Source: Staphylococcus sp. MI 10-1553
GTDB lineage: Bacteria > Bacillota > Bacilli > Staphylococcales > Staphylococcaceae
NCBI RefSeq assembly: GCF_010365305.1
Contig: NZ_CP048279.1
Span: 1,178,001 to 1,242,000, forward strand
DNA length: 64,000 bases
Direction: 5' to 3'
Shown: positions 36,614-44,625 of the stretch, one piece after another
Position numbering within the stretch: position 1 is the first letter of the stretch
Layout: each line of letters opens with the position of its first letter
The notes under the pieces: model-generated
The model's input: the letters and a program-made list of their open reading frames with translations, nothing else
Databases searched by the model: none
What the model was told of the DNA's origin: nothing
Program-made: the position numbers and the translations under genes

Positions 36614-36873
36614 TGGAAGGGTTATTGGAATAGTTTTGGAAGAGTTTTAGAAAAACCCTTCCAGTCTTAAAACGTTGGTATAAAGCCTTTTATATTACTT
36701 TTATTTCTTATTTGGAAGAGTTGGAAGAGTAATAAAAGAAAAGTAAATAGATAAAAAGAAATAGAAATAGTATTTAAAAAGTTTCCTGAAACCCTTCCAA
36801 CTAATAAAAACTCTTCCAAACCATTGGGAGAGTAAGGAAGTAGCGATATTTTAACTACTCCTAAACCCTTCCA
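36614..36873. repeat. Iteron array of TGGAAGRGTT decamers, putative phage origin
   Basis: In the 289-bp gap behind the primase, TGGAAGRGTT or its complement AACYCTTCCA occurs at 36614, 36637, 36654(-), 36713, 36722 (last base A), 36790(-), 36809(-) and 36864(-), with looser matches at 36626 and 36825. Forward copies fill the left half and inverted copies the right. No gene is present. The arrangement next to a primase-helicase suggests the replication origin. Confidence 0.6.
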
Positions 36874-36892
36874 ACTATTACGGAGGATACAA

Positions 36893-37201
36893 ATGACAGA
36901 ACAAGACATTCAAAACTTAATCAGAATCGCAGTGTCAAAAAATAATATGATTTTCAGGGCTAATGTTGGAAAAGTAAAAACAGCAGATGGAAGAATCTTT
37001 GATACAGGGTTGCCGCCAGGTTTTTGTGACCTATTCGGTTTTAGACCAGACGGAAGAATATTTTTTATTGAAGTAAAAAAACCAGGTGGCAAAGTTAGAG
37101 AGGTGCAAAAACACTTTATAGAAGTTGTTAAACGTAACGGTGCTATTGCAGGCGTCGCATACAGTGTGGAAGATGCCCTGAAAATTATCGAGGAGGGCTA
37201 A
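36893..37201 (+). CDS. VRR-NUC domain nuclease
   Basis: This 102-residue stand-alone VRR-NUC protein has the catalytic core GFCDLFGFRPDGRIFFIEVK with the following GKVREVQKHFIE, matching the PD-(D/E)XK fold. Such phage nucleases may resolve branched DNA. The ATG follows CGGAGGATACAA. It is the first gene beyond the iteron array. Confidence 0.88.
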   Translation: MTEQDIQNLIRIAVSKNNMIFRANVGKVKTADGRIFDTGLPPGFCDLFGFRPDGRIFFIEVKKPGGKVREVQKHFIEVVKRNGAIAGVAYSVEDALKIIEEG

Positions 37202-37203
37202 TC

Positions 37204-37401
37204 ATGAATTGTATTTTTGGAAAGAAAGCACAGAAGTATACAGAAACAACAGTTGACTACTATGACGAGCTGAAAACAAAAAGCGCTTATCGAAAATATA
37301 AAAACAGTCGCAAAGATAAATCGCACTTAGATAAATATCCGCAGTTCGTTAAACCAAGCAGATTTTACAATTATTTACTTAGCAAGGTGATGTGGAGATG
37401 A
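37204..37401 (+). CDS. Hypothetical phage protein
   Basis: This 65-residue, very basic, Tyr- and Lys-rich protein (YRKYKNSRKDKSHLDKYP) starts two bases after the VRR-NUC stop, with GAGGAGGGC upstream. No family is recognised; it could bind nucleic acid by charge. Confidence 0.55.
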   Translation: MNCIFGKKAQKYTETTVDYYDELKTKSAYRKYKNSRKDKSHLDKYPQFVKPSRFYNYLLSKVMWR

Positions 37402-37559
37402 AAATTAGAAGCGTAGACAGACGAATTGTATTAACTGATGACCAAGTTAAAGCTATGGAAAAGAACGGATTAAAACGCAGCGACGTATACAACAGGATAT
37501 TTGGGTTAAATTGGCCTGTTGATAAAGCAGTCAGTAAACCGGTAAGGGGGCGTAATTAA
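37398..37559 (+). CDS. Small basic phage protein
   Basis: This 53-residue protein, MKIRSVDRRIVLTDDQVKAM through NGLKRSDVYNRIFGLNWPV, looks helix-turn-helix-like (a short sequence after a turn, SDVYNRI). It overlaps both neighbours (ATGA at its start, TAATG at its end), so it is translationally coupled. GTGGAG precedes the ATG. Its function is unknown. Confidence 0.6.
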   Translation: MKIRSVDRRIVLTDDQVKAMEKNGLKRSDVYNRIFGLNWPVDKAVSKPVRGRN

Positions 37560-38044
37560 TGGAAATTAAAGAATTGAAAATCGGTGATGAGGTGCAAGTT
37601 GTATTTGGTTCACAACGTATGAGAGATGCAGATGATGAGAAATGGGTTTATGAGCCATATTTTGAGAATGGAACAGTTGCCAGCGTGGGCGAATACGGTA
37701 AAAATGCGAAAGTCGAATTTAAAGACGGTAGCTTTACTATTATCGATGAAGACACAGAGTGGTACCTGATTCCAAGCAGCACGGAAGTTGCTACACACGA
37801 AGCATCGGAAATAAAGAAACCACATCATTATATGTTCGAAAATGGTACTGAGGCCATCAAAATTATCAATATGATTGTGAAAAGGTATAAACAATCGATT
37901 GTCGCAGCACAAATCTATAACGCAATAAAATACATCATTAGAGCGCCTTTTAAAAATGGGATTAAAGATTTGAAAAAAGCAAAAGAAAGTATAAATTTTG
38001 CTATCAAATTTTGGGATAACAAAGAGATGGAGTATAAAGAATGA
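37559..38044 (+). CDS. DUF3310 protein with SH3-like N-terminus
   Basis: This 161-residue protein has a beta-rich N-terminal half (residues 1-75, IGDEVQVVFGS then GKNAKVEFKDGSFTII), which looks like an SH3-type barrel. The C-terminal DUF3310 region has HHYMFENGTEAIKIINMIV and NAIKYIIRAPFKNGIKDLKKA. DUF3310 is a common phage nucleotide-kinase-like or binding domain of unknown activity. It starts inside the previous stop (TAATG). Confidence 0.75.
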   Translation: MEIKELKIGDEVQVVFGSQRMRDADDEKWVYEPYFENGTVASVGEYGKNAKVEFKDGSFTIIDEDTEWYLIPSSTEVATHEASEIKKPHHYMFENGTEAIKIINMIVKRYKQSIVAAQIYNAIKYIIRAPFKNGIKDLKKAKESINFAIKFWDNKEMEYKE

Positions 38045-38292
38045 CAGACAAGCCACAAGCAAAATCTTACTTAAAACAATACTTTGGTACAAAGCGTTAT
38101 TTATATCAAGACGGGCGTAAAGTAGCGCATATGCACGTTGTTAATGGTGTGTATTTGTTGCATGGTCATTTCAAAACTAAATTCACAAGATTGAAATTAG
38201 AGTTTGATAATAAGCAAGAATTTTATGACTATCTTAAAAAACATGAATTACATTTTGAAGAATCTAAACAGTTAAGTTTTTTTGAGGTGTGA
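38041..38292 (+). CDS. Hypothetical phage protein
   Basis: This 83-residue protein (MTDKPQAKSYLKQYFGTKRY) is beta-rich in the middle with a helical end (DNKQEFYDYLKKHEL). It overlaps the DUF3310 gene by four bases. No known domain is recognised. Confidence 0.55.
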   Translation: MTDKPQAKSYLKQYFGTKRYLYQDGRKVAHMHVVNGVYLLHGHFKTKFTRLKLEFDNKQEFYDYLKKHELHFEESKQLSFFEV

Positions 38293-38295
38293 TAA

Positions 38296-38481
38296 ATGAT
38301 TTTATCTAACAGTGTAAGACAACGCTATCGCACTGATACAGCAGGCAAATCAGCGACAGAAATTAATCAGGAATTATGCAAACGTGGCGTAAAAGGTTTT
38401 GTTGTTAATGTGAATCACAATCGCGTAACGATGTTAGTAGAGAGACGTGATGTAAAACGGAATAAGGAGTGTATGAGATGA
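38296..38481 (+). CDS. Hypothetical small phage protein
   Basis: This 61-residue basic protein (MILSNSVRQRYRTDTAGKSA) has alternating hydrophobic residues near the C-terminus (VVNVNHNRVTMLVERR). It starts three bases after its neighbour and its stop overlaps the next start (ATGA). The family is unknown. Confidence 0.5.
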   Translation: MILSNSVRQRYRTDTAGKSATEINQELCKRGVKGFVVNVNHNRVTMLVERRDVKRNKECMR

Positions 38482-38735
38482 GTACCAATTTAGAACAAGC
38501 GTTTTTAGGTCGTGTTGAGTTAATCGAGAATAAACCGTTGTTTGATGGTGTTCAATATATCTTTAAGACAGTTACAGGTAAAAAGCTAAGTGTGGTTAGA
38601 CACAAATTTTCACACGGAAATGAGATTGGGCAAGGATTATATGAACTTGCAGATATAACGAACGGAAAAGTTGATGTCGTTCAAGGTTATTTGACACCAG
38701 AAAGAGTGATTGAAATTTTAAAGGAGGAACGATGA
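38478..38735 (+). CDS. Hypothetical phage protein
   Basis: This 85-residue protein starts MSTNLEQAFLGRVELIE at 38478, behind AAGGAGTGTATG. It is probably a small beta barrel (GRVELIENKPLFDGVQYIF) with a C-terminal helix ending TPERVIEILKEER. It overlaps its upstream neighbour by four bases. Function not known. Confidence 0.55.
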   Translation: MSTNLEQAFLGRVELIENKPLFDGVQYIFKTVTGKKLSVVRHKFSHGNEIGQGLYELADITNGKVDVVQGYLTPERVIEILKEER

Positions 38736-39130
38736 TGAAAATTAAAACTAAAAAGCAAATGACGTTACCACAGTCGATTGAATGGGCGTGGGAGAACGGT
38801 ATTAAGAATAAAGGTTTTGTTGGAAGTAAAGGTGGGAGAGTGGAATTTGACTCTAAAGGTTGGTTCAAAACTTTAATGATTGTAGAACCGGACGAAATTT
38901 TTACTATCGAAGTCGAGGAAGAAATCACGGAGAGAACTATAATCCCTAATTTATTAGAAGTGTATGAGTTTGAGGGAGAATTAGTTTTTTTACCTCAAAA
39001 AGAAAAGACTATAAAAGACCTGCTAGAAGAATCTGCCCTTGAAGAAAATGTTACTACTAAAACTTTCTACCTTATACACGATGATGGGACGCTAACGTTA
39101 GTTTGGAAAGACGGAAAATTGGTGGAATAA
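38732..39130 (+). CDS. Hypothetical phage protein
   Basis: This 132-residue protein (MKIKTKKQMTLPQSIEWAWE) is of the kind commonly found in staphylococcal phage accessory regions, but I cannot name its function. Two adjacent ATGs (38732 and 38735) follow AAGGAGGAACG; either could be used. It overlaps the previous gene by four bases. Confidence 0.55.
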   Translation: MMKIKTKKQMTLPQSIEWAWENGIKNKGFVGSKGGRVEFDSKGWFKTLMIVEPDEIFTIEVEEEITERTIIPNLLEVYEFEGELVFLPQKEKTIKDLLEESALEENVTTKTFYLIHDDGTLTLVWKDGKLVE

Positions 39131-39132
39131 AC

Positions 39133-39516
39133 ATGAAAAAATTATTAGGCAGACTCTCAAAAATGGAATATACAATCGAACAGGTTAAATCAGAACGAGA
39201 TTCACTTATAAAAGACATAGCTAACCTGCGTATGCAGCGTGATGACTTGCGCAAAGAATGCGATGAGCTTATTGTAAGTAACCACAAAATTATTCAAGAT
39301 AATGCTAAGTTACAACAACAGAAAGAACATTATAAGGAAATTTGGGGCTCTTTAAGGAAGGAATATTTTGAATCATACAAGCGTGATATTTCACTGCCTA
39401 CGCATGAAAGAAATGTAGTAAAAGAACAACAAAAATTATCATTCTTGTATATGATGGATATTTTGGAAGATACTACACACCTACAAGAGTTTTTAGATGA
39501 AATGGAGGACGAGTGA
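39133..39516 (+). CDS. Coiled-coil phage protein
   Basis: This 127-residue protein starts MKKLLGRLSKMEYTIEQV at 39133, two bases after the previous stop. A long coiled coil covers about residues 5-70 (RDSLIKDIANLRMQRDDLRK and following), then a helical tail. It is probably a small scaffold or regulator; nothing more specific can be said. Confidence 0.55.
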   Translation: MKKLLGRLSKMEYTIEQVKSERDSLIKDIANLRMQRDDLRKECDELIVSNHKIIQDNAKLQQQKEHYKEIWGSLRKEYFESYKRDISLPTHERNVVKEQQKLSFLYMMDILEDTTHLQEFLDEMEDE

Positions 39517-39517
39517 G

Positions 39518-39889
39518 ATGGAAGAATTTGCCACTAATGATTTAAACATTCACATTCAACAATTAAAGGAAAAAAATATAATCAGTACAGAAGACATATC
39601 AGACGGTTATCATACTTTCGGACAATTGTATCACGATAGAGCAGTTCTATTTGCAGTAATCCTGAACACATATAAAGGAAAAGCTTGGAAATCGAAACAA
39701 CATGATGACGGAACAATGTTTGACGGAATGTTTATTGTTGGCATCACAACACCACAAGGACATTACACATATCACTATGATTTAGAGTATTGGGATATTT
39801 ACAATGTTAAGGAAGTAGAAAAAGCGCCAAAATGGGACGGACATACTCATGAAGATATTAATAGATTATTCGGACTAATTAACAATTAA
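39518..39889 (+). CDS. Hypothetical phage protein
   Basis: This 123-residue protein starts MEEFATNDLNIHIQQLKEKN at 39518. A central region rich in aromatic residues (GHYTYHYDLEYWDIYNV) and the ending KWDGHTHEDINRLFGLI give it a compact alpha/beta look. Related proteins are frequent near phage dUTPase genes, but no activity is known. Confidence 0.55.
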   Translation: MEEFATNDLNIHIQQLKEKNIISTEDISDGYHTFGQLYHDRAVLFAVILNTYKGKAWKSKQHDDGTMFDGMFIVGITTPQGHYTYHYDLEYWDIYNVKEVEKAPKWDGHTHEDINRLFGLINN

Positions 39890-39908
39890 AACAAGGAGGA
39901 AACAAACA

Positions 39909-40439
39909 ATGACTAATCAATTAACAGTAGAACAGTTAGAAGAATTACTAACGATACAAAACGAATTCGACGATAGAATACCGACATTAAACCTAGATGA
40001 TAGCAAGATTGCATACGTGGTTGAGTTTTTCGAATGGTTTAACACGTTGGAGACGTTTAAAAATTGGAAAAAGAAACCAGGCAAACCTTTAGAAACACAA
40101 CTTGATGAACTTGCTGACTTGTTAGCATTTGGGTTGAGCATTGCGAATCAACAAGTAAGCGATATTAATCATATTTTAGATTATATCGAAGATGGGGATT
40201 ATCACGAATATATTGAAAATATAGATGTAAACTTCAATGATAAAGATATTGTTTATGAATTTATGAATGGTATAGATGCATTATATACTGGGTGGTTTAA
40301 TGTCCAATTATTTTTACCGTTTGCAATTGCAATCCAATACTACACTATCGACGACCTTATCACAGCATACAAAAAGAAAATGGAGCGTAACCATGCAAGA
40401 CAAGACGGAACAGCAGACGCAGACAAAGGATACGTCTAA
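39909..40439 (+). CDS. Dimeric all-alpha dUTPase
   Basis: This 176-residue enzyme belongs to the dimeric, MazG-related dUTPase family, which hydrolyses dUTP to dUMP. Metal-binding motifs are EFFEWFNTLETFKNWK near residue 39 and ETQLDELADLLAFGLSIA near 60. In staphylococci, phage dUTPases can also derepress SaPI islands by binding their Stl repressor; whether this one does cannot be seen. The ATG follows AAGGAGGAAACAA. Confidence 0.85.
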   Translation: MTNQLTVEQLEELLTIQNEFDDRIPTLNLDDSKIAYVVEFFEWFNTLETFKNWKKKPGKPLETQLDELADLLAFGLSIANQQVSDINHILDYIEDGDYHEYIENIDVNFNDKDIVYEFMNGIDALYTGWFNVQLFLPFAIAIQYYTIDDLITAYKKKMERNHARQDGTADADKGYV

Positions 40440-40506
40440 ACAGGTCGAATTCGACCACTTTAAAAAAGACATACTAACTAGAGTGAAAGAGGTGCTTGGG
40501 AAGTGA
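40393..40506 (+). CDS. Small phage protein overlapping dUTPase
   Basis: This 37-residue protein, MQDKTEQQTQTKDTSKQVEF onward, begins inside the 3' end of the dUTPase gene in another frame, behind TGGAGCG. Its stop overlaps the GTG of the next gene. It is very polar, and its function is unknown. Overlaps of this kind favour a real gene, but the evidence is thin. Confidence 0.45.
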   Translation: MQDKTEQQTQTKDTSKQVEFDHFKKDILTRVKEVLGK

Positions 40507-40730
40507 CACAGTATTTAATTACTACATTCACAGACTCAACAGGTCAAAGCTTTACTGAAGTGACTAAAGCTAGGGAGAATCAGAAGTTTACAGTTGTGTT
40601 AGCAGAAAGTAAAGAGGAAGCGTTAAGGACGTATAGACGACAGATTTTATTTGACGCTCTTCGATTAGTGTCAAAGGGTTTCAAAGATTTTAGAAATGAA
40701 TTTAAAAATTGGAAAGGTGACAAGCAATGA
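40503..40730 (+). CDS. DUF1381 phage protein
   Basis: This 75-residue protein, starting at GTG 40503, reads MTQYLITTFTDSTGQSFTEV with the characteristic VVLAESKEEALRTYRRQ of DUF1381. The family is restricted largely to staphylococcal phages, lies just ahead of rinB, and has no known activity. It overlaps both neighbours by four bases. Confidence 0.75.
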   Translation: MTQYLITTFTDSTGQSFTEVTKARENQKFTVVLAESKEEALRTYRRQILFDALRLVSKGFKDFRNEFKNWKGDKQ

Positions 40731-40870
40731 AATACATCATCACAAGCGCAGTGATTCTCTATGTCGCTTATCAATACTATATCAAACGTACTGCTAATGA
40801 CGACATAGACACATTTAACCTATACGATCATATCGATTTAAATAATATTCGTGCGGAGGTGTCGTACTAA
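40727..40870 (+). CDS. rinB: RinB-like transcriptional activator
   Basis: This 47-residue protein (MKYIITSAVILYVAYQYYIK) has the RinB-type second half TANDDIDTFNLYD ending IRAEVSY. RinB is a short phage protein that activates the integrase gene in phage phi11. Here the first half is hydrophobic, so it may be membrane-associated. It shares an ATGA overlap with its upstream neighbour and TAATG with its downstream one. Confidence 0.7.
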   Translation: MKYIITSAVILYVAYQYYIKRTANDDIDTFNLYDHIDLNNIRAEVSY

Positions 40871-41046
40871 TGTGGATTATCATATCGGTAATACTCGGAT
40901 TAATAGTATTGATAGTATTGGCAGACAATAGTCTGTTACGTAAAGAGAACGAGACCCTAAAGTATACCAATATCTATTTAAGCGTTAAGTTTAAAGACGA
41001 TGTCGATGCTAAAGAGTTTGAACGCTTTATTAAAAAATATAAATAA
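40870..41046 (+). CDS. DUF1514 membrane protein
   Basis: This 58-residue protein, MWIIISVILGLIVLIVLADN, has one N-terminal membrane helix followed by a charged cytoplasmic tail. It matches DUF1514 proteins that regularly sit between rinB and rinA in staphylococcal phages. The function is unknown. Confidence 0.75.
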   Translation: MWIIISVILGLIVLIVLADNSLLRKENETLKYTNIYLSVKFKDDVDAKEFERFIKKYK

Positions 41047-41057
41047 CGGAGGAGAAC

Positions 41058-41480
41058 ATGACTGATATTAAACCTGGAACATTTCGCTATATAGAATCAG
41101 AAATATATAATCTTGAACATACAAAGCAAGACATTCAACGGTTGCGATTAGAAATACTTAATCCAACTCAACCCGTCGATAATAATATCATCTATGGTCC
41201 GCTTCAGTCAGGAGAACCTGCAAGAACAACAGAAATTATGGCAACGCGGTTAATGACTAATAAGATGCTGCGTAACCAAGAAGAGATGGTACAAGCAATC
41301 GAACGCACGTATAGCAAACTATCAGATGAATACAAGAAAGTTATTTATCTGAAATACTGGGCATCTAAAAAGTATAAGATGGAACACATTGCTGATGAAT
41401 GTCATATGCATAGAAATACAGCTGGTAAGATAAGAAAGAACTTTGTAAAGGCTGTCGCATTGGAAGTAGGAATGAAATAA
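41058..41480 (+). CDS. rinA: RinA-family late transcription activator
   Basis: This 140-residue activator switches on the packaging and structural operon. The C-terminal part resembles sigma-70 region 4 (HIADECHMHRNTAGKIRKNF) and the middle carries LSDEYKKVIYLKYWASKKYK. It starts behind CGGAGGAGAAC. The late promoter region with direct repeats follows directly, as in phi11-type phages. Confidence 0.88.
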   Translation: MTDIKPGTFRYIESEIYNLEHTKQDIQRLRLEILNPTQPVDNNIIYGPLQSGEPARTTEIMATRLMTNKMLRNQEEMVQAIERTYSKLSDEYKKVIYLKYWASKKYKMEHIADECHMHRNTAGKIRKNFVKAVALEVGMK

Positions 41481-41482
41481 CT

Positions 41483-41530
41483 GTGTGCGTAGCGTGTGCA
41501 TAGAGCGTATTATTTAATGATATTATAGTA
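41483..41530 (+). promoter_or_regulatory. Late (ter) promoter with RinA-site candidate
   Basis: Two direct repeats of GTGTGC at 41483-41488 and 41494-41499 are spaced 11 bases, one helical turn. A TATTATAGT -10 region at about 41521-41529 follows without a good -35. An activator-dependent promoter is the natural reading. Confidence 0.5.
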
Positions 41531-41562
41531 GTGTGGAAATCAAAGACATACTATATTATTCG

Positions 41563-41591
41563 AGGACTGGGATATATTCCTGGTCCTTTTT
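41563..41591 (+). terminator. Leader hairpin ahead of the late operon
   Basis: AGGACTGGG pairs with CCTGGTCCT around TATATT (41563-41587) and is followed by TTTTT. It could attenuate late transcription before the first gene. Confidence 0.5.
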
Positions 41592-41606
41592 GTTTGGAGG
41601 TAAACA

Positions 41607-41984
41607 ATGGAGCTGAACAAATACCAATCACTTAAGAAACCGTCAGACAAACAATCACACTTGCTTTTGTTGATGCATTCGGTTGGTGAGTTATCTAATG
41701 TATATCAATTAGATGATAACGATATAGATCGTTTAACGTTAGTACTAGGTGATGCGTTAGAACATATCACATGTATAGCTACATTAAATAACATCTCGCT
41801 AGATACTGTTGCAGGATTGAATGTGAATAGCTATCAACCTGAGTTACACAAAGTGATTAACAAAGGTGATGCGGTTACTTTTAATAAACAGAAGTATATC
41901 GTACATGATGTGATTGGTAATCAAGTATTAATTGCTAACCAAACAAACGATTTAGTAGTAGATATTAAAGACATTGGAAGGTGA
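41607..41984 (+). CDS. MazG-like phage protein
   Basis: This 125-residue protein has a first half (HLLLLMHSVGELSNVY, then VLGDALEHITCIATLNNISL) with the helical spacing of MazG-like pyrophosphohydrolases. The canonical ExxE metal-binding Glu residues are only partly kept, so activity is doubtful. The second half is beta-rich (KGDAVTFNKQKYIVHDVI). It is the first gene of the late operon, behind TTGGAGG. Confidence 0.55.
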   Translation: MELNKYQSLKKPSDKQSHLLLLMHSVGELSNVYQLDDNDIDRLTLVLGDALEHITCIATLNNISLDTVAGLNVNSYQPELHKVINKGDAVTFNKQKYIVHDVIGNQVLIANQTNDLVVDIKDIGR

Positions 41985-41989
41985 TTGTA

Positions 41990-42346
41990 TTGGCAATCAT
42001 GAGACGGTGTAATCACCCAACATGCAATACATTAATTAGTCACAACGAACGTTATTGTGATAAGCACAAAACGTACACAAACGATAAATACAACGATGTA
42101 CGACAGCGTAATGATCCAGAATATTTAAGGTTCTATAAATCAAAACAGTGGCAGAATATGCGTGAATTAGTGATGATAGAAAATCATTACTTATGTAAAT
42201 CGTGTGGGCGACAAGCGGACGTTGTAGACCATATTATACCGACAAAAGTAGATTGGTCGAAAAGATTAGACAAAAACAATTTACAACCATTGTGCAACGA
42301 ATGCCACAACAAGAAAACGAAGAGAGAAGTCCCCCGCAGCAATTGA
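41990..42346 (+). CDS. HNH endonuclease of the packaging module
   Basis: This 118-residue HNH nuclease starts at TTG 41990 behind GGAAGGTGAT. Zinc ligands include CNHPTC near the N-terminus, CKSCGRQADVVDHIIP near residue 68 and LQPLCNECHNKKTKR. In cos-type phages an HNH protein beside the terminase is needed for genome cleavage during packaging. It lies 94 bases ahead of terS. Confidence 0.85.
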   Translation: MAIMRRCNHPTCNTLISHNERYCDKHKTYTNDKYNDVRQRNDPEYLRFYKSKQWQNMRELVMIENHYLCKSCGRQADVVDHIIPTKVDWSKRLDKNNLQPLCNECHNKKTKREVPRSN

Positions 42347-42400
42347 CGGGGGTGGGGTGAAAGGGACAAGAGAACGGCGCCCACTCTTCTTCTCAAAGAT
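42330..42400 (+). other. Candidate cos site region
   Basis: Between the HNH gene and terS lies a GC-rich stretch, unusual for this AT-rich phage, with GACGGGGGTGGGG followed by GAACGGCGCCCACTC. Cos sites of HNH-type staphylococcal phages map to this position. The cleavage point cannot be identified. Confidence 0.35.
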
Positions 42401-42440
42401 TTCCCAATATTATTTAATTTTTAGTAGGAGGTGCTAATTT

Positions 42441-42911
42441 ATGGCCGGTAGACCTAAAAAACTGCTCAATAATTCAACTAGAAATAACACCAAAGAAGAA
42501 ATTTTAGAAAAAGAAAAGCAAGAAGCCGAATTAAGTAAGTTTTCAAAGATAAACGCTGAACCACCCGACTTTTTAGACGATATTGCAAAAGAAGAATATC
42601 GACGTGTAATTCCTTACATGCAAGAATTGCCTATTTCTAATTTAGATCAAGCACAACTAGCACAGTATTGTAGTTTCTATAGTGATTTTGTACAAGCGAG
42701 TGAGTTGATAACTAGAACAGGCGGTGTGGTTATTGAAACGGAAAAGGGTTCAAAGGTCAATCCTGCATTCACTGCAAAAGAAAAAGCAGGAACTCGAATG
42801 CAACAAGCAGCAAACACATTAGGATTAACGATTGATAGTCGTTTGCGTATCGTTGTGCCTGAAGAAAAAGAAGATGATGACCCATTTAAAGAATTTGTGA
42901 GTGATGACTAA
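42441..42911 (+). CDS. terS: Terminase small subunit, P27 family
   Basis: This 156-residue DNA-recognition subunit of the packaging motor starts MAGRPKKLLNNSTR, has the P27 core PPDFLDDIAKEEYRRVIPYM and LTIDSRLRIVVPE, and ends acidic. Its stop overlaps the terL start (TAATG). The ATG follows TAGGAGGTGC. Confidence 0.88.
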   Translation: MAGRPKKLLNNSTRNNTKEEILEKEKQEAELSKFSKINAEPPDFLDDIAKEEYRRVIPYMQELPISNLDQAQLAQYCSFYSDFVQASELITRTGGVVIETEKGSKVNPAFTAKEKAGTRMQQAANTLGLTIDSRLRIVVPEEKEDDDPFKEFVSDD

Positions 42912-44614
42912 TGATTGACTACACGACTCTTTACGCACAAAAAGTTGTTAATGGCGATATATTAGCCAGTAAAAAGAATATAGCTGTTGCTAAACGCCAT
43001 TTAAATGATTTGAAAAACCCGCCAGAGGGTTGTTATTGGGACGTTGAGAAAGCGAACAAAGCTATTAAGTTTATTGAGATGTTACCAGACCCTAAAACGA
43101 ACGAACCTATGCCACTAATGCTATTTCAAAAATTTATTGTAGGTAGTATTTATGGTTGGCGTCGTAATGGGAGATACAGACGATATACAAAGGGCTATAT
43201 TAGTATGTCGAGGAAACAGGGAAAGTCACTTACTGTTAGCGGAATTTCATTAAACGAATTACTTTTTGGACAATATCCTAAGTATAACCGGCAAATTTAC
43301 GTATCATCTTCTACTTATAAGCAAGCACAAACTATTTTTAAAATGGCTAGTCAACAAATCAAGTTATTGCGTTCGCAAAGTGATTATATCCGTAAATCTA
43401 CTGACGTTCGTAAAACTGATTTAGCACACATTGCGTCAGAAAGCGTATTTGAGCCACTATCAAACAATCCTGATGCTGTGGACGGTAAAGACCCAACTGT
43501 CGCAATTTTAGACGAGCTGGCGAGTATGCCGGACGATGAGATGTATTCACGTTTTAAAACAGGTATGACATTACAGAAGAACCCTCTCACTCTCTTAATT
43601 TCGACAGCGGGCGACAATTTGAATAGTCAGATGTACCAAGAATATAAGTACATTGCTAAAATTCTTTCAGGAGAAGTTAAAGCTGACAATTACTTTGTTT
43701 ATTGCGCTGAAATGGACTCGGAGGAAGAAGTTAACGATGAATCACTGTGGGTTAAAGCGATGCCGTTACTTGAATCTGATGAGCATAGGGATACAATTCT
43801 ACGTAATATTAAATCAGATATTCAAGATGAGTTAGAAAAAGGCACATCATTCCACAAGATACTGATTAAAAACTTTAACTTATGGCAGGCAAATAAAGAA
43901 GATAGTTTGATTAATATTAGCGAATGGGAATCAGTCGAAATTAATAAAAATGACTATAACCTTTACGGGCGTGATGTTTATATTGGTGTCGATTTATCAC
44001 GTTTAGATGACTTGACTTCTGTTGGTTTTATTTTCCCAAACGATAATGAATCGGTTTTAATCGATAGTTATTCGTTCATAGGTTTACGAACCACATTAGA
44101 ACAAAAAGCAAAGCGAGATAAGATTAATTATGAATATATAGTTAATCAAGGAGAAGCGGAAACGACGACATCAGAAAGTGGCATGATTGATTATAAACGT
44201 GTGATTGAATACATTTTGCAAGTTGTTGAGGAATATGACTTAAATGTTATTGCTGTTTGTTATGATCCATGGAATGCGCAGTCGTTTATCACAAGTTTGG
44301 AAACAATGATGATTGACTGGCCATTGATCGAAGTTGGGCAAAGCTTTAAAAGTCTATCGCAAACTATCAAGCAATTTAGAATGTGGGTAGCAGATAAAAA
44401 GGTACGTCATTTTGGAAATCATCTTCTTACTGTTGCAGTTAATAACGCGGTATTGATGTACGATGGTGAAGATAATGTAAAAATCAATAAGAAATTGAAC
44501 AGGCAAAAGATTGACCCTATTATTTCGGTCATTACTGCATTTAGTGAGGCGAGAATGCATGAGTTCGAGACGGATTGGTCATCTATTTATGAAAGTGATG
44601 AGTTTGGTTTTTAG
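42911..44614 (+). CDS. terL: Terminase large subunit
   Basis: This 567-residue packaging ATPase-nuclease carries the Walker A-like SMSRKQGKSLTVSG at about residues 98-111 and Walker B VAILDELASMPDDE near 198. The nuclease half contains the metal-binding IGVDLSRLDDLTSV near 358. It forms the motor that fills the prohead. It is coupled to terS. Confidence 0.93.
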   Translation: MIDYTTLYAQKVVNGDILASKKNIAVAKRHLNDLKNPPEGCYWDVEKANKAIKFIEMLPDPKTNEPMPLMLFQKFIVGSIYGWRRNGRYRRYTKGYISMSRKQGKSLTVSGISLNELLFGQYPKYNRQIYVSSSTYKQAQTIFKMASQQIKLLRSQSDYIRKSTDVRKTDLAHIASESVFEPLSNNPDAVDGKDPTVAILDELASMPDDEMYSRFKTGMTLQKNPLTLLISTAGDNLNSQMYQEYKYIAKILSGEVKADNYFVYCAEMDSEEEVNDESLWVKAMPLLESDEHRDTILRNIKSDIQDELEKGTSFHKILIKNFNLWQANKEDSLINISEWESVEINKNDYNLYGRDVYIGVDLSRLDDLTSVGFIFPNDNESVLIDSYSFIGLRTTLEQKAKRDKINYEYIVNQGEAETTTSESGMIDYKRVIEYILQVVEEYDLNVIAVCYDPWNAQSFITSLETMMIDWPLIEVGQSFKSLSQTIKQFRMWVADKKVRHFGNHLLTVAVNNAVLMYDGEDNVKINKKLNRQKIDPIISVITAFSEARMHEFETDWSSIYESDEFGF

Positions 44615-44625
44615 GAGGTGGCATC

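Noticed and set aside
36614-36873. Possible CRISPR array in the repeat-rich gap behind the primase gene
   Set aside because: The repeats are 10 bp, irregularly spaced and in both orientations, with no spacer pattern and no cas genes.
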